44,664 bases of DNA from a bacterium (GTDB taxonomy: Bacteria; Patescibacteriota; Minisyncoccia; Moranbacterales; UBA2206), in NCBI GenBank assembly GCA_021788105.1, contig JAJYKZ010000007.1, forward strand, positions 1-44,664, in the 5' to 3' direction. The notes beneath the pieces are model-generated. The model was not told the origin of the DNA. It saw nothing but the letters and a program-made list of their open reading frames with translations, and did not search any database. Positions 31,268 through 40,039 of this stretch are shown piece by piece (position 1 is the first letter of the stretch; each line of letters starts with the position of its first letter). The translations under genes were made by a program, and so were the position numbers.

Positions 31268-31340
31268 TGGACCCGACGAGATTTGCACTCGTTTCACCAG
31301 GTGTCGACGCTGGCATAATAACTACATATACTACAGGCCC
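31268..31340 (-). ncRNA. tRNA-like small RNA (73 nt), non-canonical D and T loops
   Basis: 7-bp acceptor GGGCCTG/CGGGTCC, T8 A9, anticodon-like arm CCAGC-GTCGACA-CCTGG (one C-C mismatch), T arm ACGAG-TGCAAAT-CTCGT, discriminator A, 3' CCC; own promoter and terminator. Confidence 0.65.
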
Positions 31341-31354
31341 GGATCCACTCATGC

Positions 31355-31383
31355 ATTATAAAACAAAAAGAACCCTTTTACAA
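31355..31383 (-). promoter_or_regulatory. sigma70-like promoter TTGTAA-N17-TATAAT for the tRNA-like RNA
   Basis: -10 at 31355-31360, -35 at 31378-31383, spacer 17 nt. Confidence 0.6.
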
Positions 31384-31390
31384 GGATTCC
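31360..31390 (-). terminator. Intrinsic terminator of the upstream small RNA
   Basis: On minus: GGAATCCTT-GTAA-AAGGGTTCT followed by TTTTGTTTT. Confidence 0.7.
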
Positions 31391-31441
31391 GTTTGTTTGA
31401 CACCTAGTGAAACCCGTAATATACGAGTTGCCAGCGTTTGT
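31362..31441 (-). ncRNA. Short leader/small RNA complementary to the downstream tRNA-like RNA
   Basis: Bounded by TTGACA-N16-TATACT promoter and an intrinsic terminator; contains GTTTCACTAGGTGTC, complementary to GACACCTGGTGAAAC in the tRNA-like RNA. Confidence 0.5.
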
Positions 31442-31447
31442 ACCGTG

Positions 31448-31475
31448 AGTATAGCAGATTCTGACATTCTGTCAA
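31448..31475 (-). promoter_or_regulatory. sigma70-like promoter TTGACA-N16-TATACT
   Basis: -10 at 31448-31453, -35 at 31470-31475. Confidence 0.65.
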
Positions 31476-31537
31476 GTCAGCCACTGTTTCCGCTATAATT
31501 TATACAATAACTTCACTTAAAAATTCTAAATTTCACA

Positions 31538-33496
<1,959 letters not shown>

Positions 33497-33539
33497 AGTT
33501 CAGTACATATTACAATTTTAACTTAGTCTTGTCCAGACA

Positions 33540-33567
33540 AAAACCAGCCCCGGGAGGCTGGTTTTTA
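33540..33567. terminator. Intrinsic terminator AAAACCAGCC-CCGGGA-GGCTGGTTTTT
   Basis: 10-bp stem with T run. Confidence 0.7.
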
Positions 33568-33621
33568 TAATTTACATATACAATTATGTTTGGATAACTA
33601 ATTTTTTCCTTGTGACGCTTT

Positions 33622-34809
33622 TCACGCCGCATTCCGACGCTCCTCCTCCTTTTTTCGTAATGCTTTCTGCAAGTCATCTACTTTTTTCATAAACTCTTTG
33701 TTGGTTTTTAAATCCCAAGGCAATTCTTCCACAAGACCACTATAACCTCTATTTTTTTCCGAGTCTATTTTTATCGCCTCAAAAGCAACATCAGGATTAT
33801 TTTTTAATTCATCGGAAGCATCCAAATAATTATACGGCTGATTTTTTATTGCTTCAACAACAAATTCCCTATCGCTTCTATAACTCTTAGGAAGTTCCGA
33901 GAGAATACCTCTCACACCTTGCCGATTTTTTAAAGCCGCTAAAGCAACTTCTTTGTCATTCACAAGTTCGCTAGGTATTGTCTTAACTGAGCGATTATGA
34001 GTATCGTTTTGAAAAGCAAAAAGCACTGTTTCTTTATCTTTAAATATTTGAGGGATTTCATCCAATGAAGTATGCGATTTTAGGGCACTCAAAACAACTT
34101 CTTTATCATTCTTGAGCTCTGGTGAAAGTTTCTCATATATCATATCACTATGAGAATTTACATCATCGAACGACATTGCAAACAGGACGAATTCCTTGTC
34201 ATTTTTTAAATTTTCTCCAGCAGCAGAAAATACAACTAGTGATTCCTTTGTAATTTTTAATACCTCAGTCATAAATTTTATGTCGGCTTTTATATTTTCT
34301 GGCACGCTTTCTAGCTTATACTTTAAATATCCTGCTTTTCCATTAAATATATACTCTTTTAATAATTCATCCATTCCTTTTTCATCAGCTACTGGTTCTT
34401 TTTTGTCTTTTACATCATTATTCTCGACCACTCCTCCGTTTATTTTACTCAAAATCTCCGCCGCTTTGGCTGCCGATTCGGTTTCGTCTTTCAGTTTCAT
34501 ATCTTCCAATTCTTTGGCCCGCGCCGCCGCATCTTCTTTTGCCTTAGTTCTTTCCGCGTCTTCGTTTTTTGCTTCTTCCATCATATCGCGTTCGGCATTT
34601 TCGGAGTATGCTTCTTCTTCGTCTTTGTTTATAAATTCTTCTTTTTGTCCTTGTAGCGATTTTGCCTGCCCTGCCAATTCTATTACTCTGTCCATATCCC
34701 CGGAAGCAGTCGCTTCCGCGATTTGGTTTTTAATGTTTTCGGAATTTTCTTCGTTTTCGGAAATTCTATCTCGGTTAGCGCTTGTAGGTTGTTCTCCAAA
34801 GTTTGGCAT
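33622..34809 (-). CDS. DUF4116-like repeat protein
   Basis: Repeated LKNDKEVVLSALKS.., FKDKETVLFAFQN.., LVNDKEVALAALKN.., YRSDREFVVEAIKN units, characteristic of DUF4116. Confidence 0.7.
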   Translation of the reverse strand: MPNFGEQPTSANRDRISENEENSENIKNQIAEATASGDMDRVIELAGQAKSLQGQKEEFINKDEEEAYSENAERDMMEEAKNEDAERTKAKEDAAARAKELEDMKLKDETESAAKAAEILSKINGGVVENNDVKDKKEPVADEKGMDELLKEYIFNGKAGYLKYKLESVPENIKADIKFMTEVLKITKESLVVFSAAGENLKNDKEFVLFAMSFDDVNSHSDMIYEKLSPELKNDKEVVLSALKSHTSLDEIPQIFKDKETVLFAFQNDTHNRSVKTIPSELVNDKEVALAALKNRQGVRGILSELPKSYRSDREFVVEAIKNQPYNYLDASDELKNNPDVAFEAIKIDSEKNRGYSGLVEELPWDLKTNKEFMKKVDDLQKALRKKEEERRNAA

Positions 34810-34827
34810 AGTTTTGTTTTTATATGA

Positions 34828-35874
34828 TTAGAATATTGTTTTCGCCTGCAGCGCGAAATTAATTGCTTGGATTATAACGTAAGAAGCTGAAACCACAACC
34901 ACTCCAATGATGGAATAGACCATCGTCCGTTTGGCTGATTGCATTCTGGTTTCATCGCCGGCCGCGACAAAATACTGAATGCCGGAAATCACAAAACTGA
35001 TGAGAGCGATTATTCCCACAACCCCCAAGAGCCATTGCAATAAATTCATAAGAACCGATTGCACGGTTGAACCAGGCAGACCCATTTGAGGGATATAGAT
35101 GCCGTTGGCATAGTTGTAGGCGCTGGGAGTCGTATTATTTTGGGACGATGAAGTAGATGGAGAAGCAGAATTTTGCGTAGCAGGCGCAGGTGTGGGATAA
35201 CCGCTTGTTGGATTTGTTGAATTAGAAGATGCATCCGTATTAACCATGCAATGTCCAGAAATACAACTATCTCCAGATGATGGGCAATCACTATCAGAAG
35301 AGCATGAAACAGGCGTATTTGTTATTTGTGCATTTGAAAATGAATTGGCCACGCCTAGATCATTCGTGGGAACACAATAACCGGCATTGTCGCAAGAATC
35401 TCCGGTCGAACAACTTTGATTAGGACCACAAGGCACCGCCATCGTCTCATTACTTGGCGTATCACAGGCAGATGTTCCATCGGGCCAAACTGCGCAAGTT
35501 CCTGCTTGTCCGTTTAGCGTACAAGAATCGCCATTATTTTTCCCAGCGCAGGGATTTGTAGAAGATGAAGATGAAGATGAAGATGAAGATGAAATCGGCT
35601 TGCCACAACATAAAAATTGTCTAGCAGGACAATTTGTTCCCGTAAATATGGAATAATAACTGTAACTGCTGTCTGAACGACTCGTACACAGCGCGTCATT
35701 TTTAGCTAACCCAGTAGCATCTTGAGCGTTTTGCACAGGATATTCTTGATTTATACATTCCGAAGTTTCTCCAGAAGCACATGAAGCAGCCTGAATCTTG
35801 TTTGCAACAATAAAGCTTACTGAAAACATTACAATAAATATCACTGCTATTTCTTTTTTATTTTTGATTCTCAT
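34828..35874 (-). CDS. Secreted VirB2/TrbC-like pilin with Cys-rich ectodomain
   Basis: Signal peptide, many Cys, Ser tract, C-terminal two-TM module (LLQWLLGVVGIIALISFVISGIQYFVAAGDETRMQSAKRTMVYSIIGVVVVSASYVI). Confidence 0.65.
   Translation of the reverse strand: MRIKNKKEIAVIFIVMFSVSFIVANKIQAASCASGETSECINQEYPVQNAQDATGLAKNDALCTSRSDSSYSYYSIFTGTNCPARQFLCCGKPISSSSSSSSSSSTNPCAGKNNGDSCTLNGQAGTCAVWPDGTSACDTPSNETMAVPCGPNQSCSTGDSCDNAGYCVPTNDLGVANSFSNAQITNTPVSCSSDSDCPSSGDSCISGHCMVNTDASSNSTNPTSGYPTPAPATQNSASPSTSSSQNNTTPSAYNYANGIYIPQMGLPGSTVQSVLMNLLQWLLGVVGIIALISFVISGIQYFVAAGDETRMQSAKRTMVYSIIGVVVVSASYVIIQAINFALQAKTIF
35561..35592. repeat. Hexanucleotide tandem repeat (GAAGAT)n encoding a Ser run
   Basis: GAAGATGAAGATGAAGATGAAGATGAAGATGAA read directly. 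Confidence 0.85.
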
Positions 35875-35904
35875 TTTGTTTTAAATAATTTTTTTCCTAT
35901 TTTT

Positions 35905-35934
35905 ATAATACCCCCCCCCGAGGCCTTTTGGCAA
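35905..35934 (-). promoter_or_regulatory. Candidate promoter TTGCCA-N18-TATTAT with G9 tract in the spacer
   Basis: -10 35905-35910, C9 on + (G9 on -) 35911-35919, -35 35929-35934; ATG of the pilin gene ~30 nt downstream. Confidence 0.55.
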
Positions 35935-36076
35935 CAGAAGAGTTATCCACAATTCTTTATTTCAGTTTTAAATTTCATAAATTAAGACAATTTTTATGCT
36001 GTAGCAATATTTTTGTCTTAATTTTTTATACAATTTACTACGCTTAAAACCAATATGCTATAATGAAATTAAACAA

Positions 36077-36202
36077 ATGATCAAGAAACTAAAAATCAAA
36101 GCTGAGAAGCGGGGAGAAAAGAAGGAAATCAAAATGAAAATTTCCGGGAAAAGCGTTTTTGGGCTGAAAAAAATAATTGAAAAGAAATCGAAAAAGAAAT
36201 AA
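36077..36202 (+). CDS. 41-aa highly basic miniprotein
   Basis: MIKKLKIKAEKRGEKKEIKMKISGKSVFGLKKIIEKKSKKK; TATAAT at 36058-36063 only 13 nt before the ATG; not in the ORF track. Confidence 0.45.
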   Translation: MIKKLKIKAEKRGEKKEIKMKISGKSVFGLKKIIEKKSKKK

Positions 36203-36283
36203 CAAGCTTGTTTATTTGGCTGCGGCAAGGCAATGGGAAGTTGACCAAAAATTTCCGCCGTGCTAAGCTGATTTAAGTTTTTT

Positions 36284-36643
36284 ATGAGATTATTAATAAG
36301 AATTTTAGCCAATTCGCTGGCCATTCTGATCGCCAGCAACCTGGTGCCGGGTTTCATATTCACCGGAACGGTCGCCGGATTGCTCTTGGCCGGAATAATT
36401 CTCGGCCTGATCAATGCGCTGATAAAACCAATCGTCCAGTTCATCGCTCTGCCGGCAATTTTCCTGACCCTGGGATTGTTCAATATCCTGATAAACATTT
36501 TTCTGCTCATTCTGGCCGCCCGATTCATTCCCCATCTCCGCATCGAAACTTTCTGGGCCGCTTTTTGGGGTGTTGTAATTATAAGCCTGATCAATCATTT
36601 TATTTCCAAAGCCAACGCGAAAGGAAACTTAAATTATTTTTAA
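36284..36643 (+). CDS. Phage-holin-family (4-TMS, YvlD/DUF360-like) membrane protein
   Basis: SNLVPGFIFTGTVAGLLLAGIILGLINALIKPIVQFIALP signature. Confidence 0.82.
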   Translation: MRLLIRILANSLAILIASNLVPGFIFTGTVAGLLLAGIILGLINALIKPIVQFIALPAIFLTLGLFNILINIFLLILAARFIPHLRIETFWAAFWGVVIISLINHFISKANAKGNLNYF

Positions 36644-36647
36644 AACC

Positions 36648-36875
36648 ATGCAAACCGTAACCATAATTGAAATAATCGTAGCCATCCTGCTGATCGTCGC
36701 CATCCTGCTCCAGAACCGCGGCGCCGGACTTTCTTCCACTTTCGGCGGAGATATGGGCGGCTACTACAGCAAGCGGGGATTTGAAAAATTTTTGGTCAGA
36801 TTTTCCGTCGTTCTGGCAGCGGCATTCGTCATTCTCGCCATCATCAACCTGATCCTGGCCGGCCGGACATCTTAA
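36648..36875 (+). CDS. secG: Preprotein translocase subunit SecG
   Basis: LLIVAILLQNRGAGLSSTFGGD and two TM segments. Confidence 0.85.
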   Translation: MQTVTIIEIIVAILLIVAILLQNRGAGLSSTFGGDMGGYYSKRGFEKFLVRFSVVLAAAFVILAIINLILAGRTS

Positions 36876-36893
36876 TCAGCTAATCCAAACAAT

Positions 36894-38600
36894 ATAAGTA
36901 CCGATATAAAAAATAGCCGGCCTTCCCTTAAACAGTGGTCGAAAATAGCGCAAGTTCTCAATCTTAAGGAAAAGATTTTATTTTATTTTTTAGTCATACT
37001 TTTTCTAGGCTCGCTCATCAGCTGGGGCCTTTTATTTTATTTCCATAAGACCAAAGCTGTCGCCGCTTACGGCGGAGAGTACATCGAAGGCATCGTCGGC
37101 CAGCCTTCCCACATCAATCCGGTCATTGCCGCATCCAACGAAACTGACGCCGACATTTCCCAGCTGGTTTTTGACGGTTTGCTGAAATACGACTCGGACG
37201 GAAAACTCCAGCCCGATCTGGCCGAAAGTTATGATATTTCCGACGACAAAACCCTGTACACTTTCCACTTGCGAAAAAACGCAACCTGGCAGGACGGCCA
37301 GCCCTTTACCGCCAATGATGTTCTGTTCACCATAAATCTTATTTCCGATCCGGACTACAAAAGCCCGCTGCGCGCCAACTGGCAGGGCATCACCACCAAA
37401 GTAGTGGACGACCACACCATAACTTTCAAAATCCAGAATCCATACGTCGGTTTTCCCAATAATCTGACCTTCGGAATCCTGCCGCAGCATCTTTGGGATT
37501 CTATTTCCGCGGACAAATTTCCGCTGACCGACCTTGATTTACAACCGGTCGGAACCGGACCGTACAAATATAGTTCCATGCAAAAAGATTCCGACGGCAA
37601 CATCATTTCCTACAGCCTGGCAGCCAACCCAAATTATTTCGCCGGCAAACCTTATATTTCAAAAATTACTTTCAATTTTTATTCGGACGAAAATTCCGCG
37701 TTGAACGCCTTCAACCGCAAAGAAATTATGGGCATCAGCAGCCTTTCTCCGGAAAATATTTCCGGCATCAAACCGATCCAAAGCACGGACGTGCACCGGT
37801 TCAATATTCCGAGGTACTTTGCGGTTTTTTTCAACCAAACCAAAAGCATTCCATTGGCTAATGACGAGGTAAGGCAAGCCTTGGCTTTGGCCACCGACCG
37901 GAATGAAATCATACAAAAAGTTCTGAACGGCTATGGACAGCCGGTTTACGCTCCGATTCTTCCGGGAATGATCGGTTATGATCCAAGCATCGGAAAAACC
38001 GACGTAGACATCAACAAGGCCAACCAGCTTTTGGACAGCCACGGCTGGAATCGGGGAAGCGACGGCTTCCGAGGAAAAAATGGCAACGCTTTGGAAATAA
38101 ATTTGGTAACGACCGACTGGCCGGAGTTGCAAAAAACAGCCGAAATTCTCAAGGAACAATGGGCAAAAATCGGAGTGAAAGTAAACATTACCGCCGCTTC
38201 GATTTCCGATATCGAACAAAATTATATCCGGCCGAGAGAATATGAAGCTTTGCTTTTCGGGCAGGTGCTGGGCGCCGATCCGGATCCGTATTCTTTTTGG
38301 GATTCTTCCCAAAGCAAAGATCCTGGACTTAATCTATCCCTCTTTGGAAACAACACCACCGACCAGCTGATCGCGTCCGGCAGAAGCGAGTTCGACCAGA
38401 ACGCCCGGGCGGACATCTATAAAAATTTCCAAAATCAGCTGGCTCAAGAAATTCCAGCCGTCTTCCTCTACACTCCTGCCTATATTTATCCGGTCAACAA
38501 TAAAGTCCAAGGCATCAGCGGAACAAACATAATTTCTCCGGACAGGCGTTTTGCCAATGTCACCCAATGGTATATTTCCACCAAACGGGTTTGGAAATAA
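36894..38600 (+). CDS. ABC transporter substrate-binding protein, family 5 (peptide/Ni type); start uncertain
   Basis: GEYIEGIVGQPSHINPVIAASNETDADISQLVFDGLLKYDSDGKLQPDLAESYDIS...FHLRKNATWQDGQPFTANDVLF; the frame is open from 36876 with no ATG/GTG/TTG before 37179. Confidence 0.8.
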   Translation: MSTDIKNSRPSLKQWSKIAQVLNLKEKILFYFLVILFLGSLISWGLLFYFHKTKAVAAYGGEYIEGIVGQPSHINPVIAASNETDADISQLVFDGLLKYDSDGKLQPDLAESYDISDDKTLYTFHLRKNATWQDGQPFTANDVLFTINLISDPDYKSPLRANWQGITTKVVDDHTITFKIQNPYVGFPNNLTFGILPQHLWDSISADKFPLTDLDLQPVGTGPYKYSSMQKDSDGNIISYSLAANPNYFAGKPYISKITFNFYSDENSALNAFNRKEIMGISSLSPENISGIKPIQSTDVHRFNIPRYFAVFFNQTKSIPLANDEVRQALALATDRNEIIQKVLNGYGQPVYAPILPGMIGYDPSIGKTDVDINKANQLLDSHGWNRGSDGFRGKNGNALEINLVTTDWPELQKTAEILKEQWAKIGVKVNITAASISDIEQNYIRPREYEALLFGQVLGADPDPYSFWDSSQSKDPGLNLSLFGNNTTDQLIASGRSEFDQNARADIYKNFQNQLAQEIPAVFLYTPAYIYPVNNKVQGISGTNIISPDRRFANVTQWYISTKRVWK

Positions 38601-38633
38601 TTTTCGTTTGATAATTAATTAAAATAAAAATAA

Positions 38634-39242
38634 ATGAATATTGACTTCACAAATGTTCCCAAGCATTATGCGGCACGCACCCACGACAAGATGAAAGATG
38701 TCCTGATGGATCCTGATGGCGTCGGACCGGTCATCCACTACTATATGATTCGCGGCGGATCGGATCAGAAAAACATCACGGTTTGGGAACCCGGCACTGT
38801 TTCGGAAGAATACATAAAAACCTATGGACATTACCACGTGGGCGATTTGAGCGAAACTTATTGGATCATCTACGGCCAAGGCATCGCCCTTTTGCAAAAA
38901 CTGGCCGAGGATGAAAATGGAAATATGATTCCGGATATTGTCTCCGAATTCAAAGTTGTGCCGGTCAAAGCCGGAGACGAAGTTTTTATGCCGGCTAAAT
39001 ACGGCCATTTGGTAGTAAACACGGGGCAAACCTATTTCGCCACGACTGATGACAGTCCGGTTGATTTTGAGGACCGCGATCCGTCCAGCTTTCCGGGCCA
39101 CGCCGATTATTCGCTCGTAAAACAGATGCGCGGTTTTGCTTATTACGTCGTCGAACGCGAAGGCCAACCCGCCCTCAAAAGAAATCCGCTTTATAAATCC
39201 ATTGAAAAAGAAGATTTTGGCGGCTTGCCGGTGATCAGTTGA
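38634..39242 (+). CDS. Cupin-type glucose-6-phosphate isomerase
   Basis: YIKTYGHYHVGDLSETYWIIYGQGIALLQK...VPVKAGDEVFMPAKYGHLVVNTG metal-binding cupin motifs. Confidence 0.82.
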   Translation: MNIDFTNVPKHYAARTHDKMKDVLMDPDGVGPVIHYYMIRGGSDQKNITVWEPGTVSEEYIKTYGHYHVGDLSETYWIIYGQGIALLQKLAEDENGNMIPDIVSEFKVVPVKAGDEVFMPAKYGHLVVNTGQTYFATTDDSPVDFEDRDPSSFPGHADYSLVKQMRGFAYYVVEREGQPALKRNPLYKSIEKEDFGGLPVIS

Positions 39243-39281
39243 TGAAGTTGACATGATTGCGCGCCGGAGTAAAATGGAATT

Positions 39282-39632
39282 ATGCCTAAGAAAAAAACAA
39301 CAAAGAAAAACGAATATGTAACCCGCAAGGAATTAGAAGGTCTGTTGGCGGAACAATCCAAGATTATTGTTGGCGCGGTTGACACAATTTTGGATAAACG
39401 GTTGAATAAATTCCGACTGGAATTAAAGATTGATTTCAATAAACTAGATAAAAAAATCGATGGAGTTGAAGCGCGGCTTGAAAAGAAAATCGATAACGTC
39501 CAAACTCTGATTGATGGTTATGTTAAAGCCCAAGAGGAATTCAAACAAGAATTTGTCATTATGAAAGAAGAAGTTCGCATAATGAAAAATATCATCAAAG
39601 AAAAATTGGGAATCGAAGTTAAGGCTATCTGA
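39282..39632 (+). CDS. Coiled-coil protein of unknown function
   Basis: Heptad-like KIDFNKLDKKIDGVEARLEKKIDNVQTLIDGYVKAQEEFK. Confidence 0.6.
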   Translation: MPKKKTTKKNEYVTRKELEGLLAEQSKIIVGAVDTILDKRLNKFRLELKIDFNKLDKKIDGVEARLEKKIDNVQTLIDGYVKAQEEFKQEFVIMKEEVRIMKNIIKEKLGIEVKAI

Positions 39633-39659
39633 CCAAATAAAAATTCAATGGACTATTTT

Positions 39660-39691
39660 AAAAAACCGTTTCATTTACGAAATGGTTTTTT
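39660..39691. terminator. Bidirectional terminator AAAAAACCGTTTC-ATTTAC-GAAATGGTTTTTT
   Basis: 13-bp stem with A/T flanks. Confidence 0.75.
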
Positions 39692-39708
39692 AAAAGTAAT
39701 TTTTTAAA

Positions 39709-39936
39709 TTATGCCTTATACCTATAAATCTCAACCCTAGCAGGCATTATTGAATTTGTAAATTCATGCTGCCTAAGCCATGCGGAATCTGCATCTATTA
39801 TTTTATCGAGTTCTTGTTCCGATACGCTGCTTTTTAAAGTTCTGTGCTTATTAGTCATTTCCTGTCTCTTGTTTGTCAGCCATTTTTTATAATAATCAAA
39901 AAGTTTATCGTTAATTTTGAAACCGATGGGAAATAT
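39709..39936 (-). pseudogene. Start-less ORF fragment (75 codons) or degraded gene
   Basis: Minus frame reads IFPIGFKINDKLFDYYKKWLTNKRQEMTNKHRTLKSSVSEQELDKIIDADSAWLRQHEFTNSIMPARVEIYRYKA*; preceded in frame by TAG. Confidence 0.35.
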
Positions 39937-40039
39937 CTATATGAACCTGGACAGCTATTTGTCCGCTTAATTGACCCTTCTGTTATTTTTTAATAGACTA
40001 TCCATATAAGTTAAGGACTTAATTCATATTTCTCAATTT

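Noticed and set aside
31261-31350. tmRNA (ssrA) 5' end on the plus strand, since CGACGAGATTTGC resembles the E. coli tmRNA start
   Set aside because: No tag reading frame or 3' TLD follows; promoters, terminators and the T-loop all fit the minus strand instead.
31268-31441. T-box riboswitch
   Set aside because: No T-box antiterminator bulge or downstream aminoacyl-tRNA synthetase/amino acid gene; the complementarity is to the arms of the neighbour RNA.
36058-36594. Minus-strand ORF of 178 aa over the holin-like gene
   Set aside because: Antisense to a well-supported membrane protein and low-complexity.
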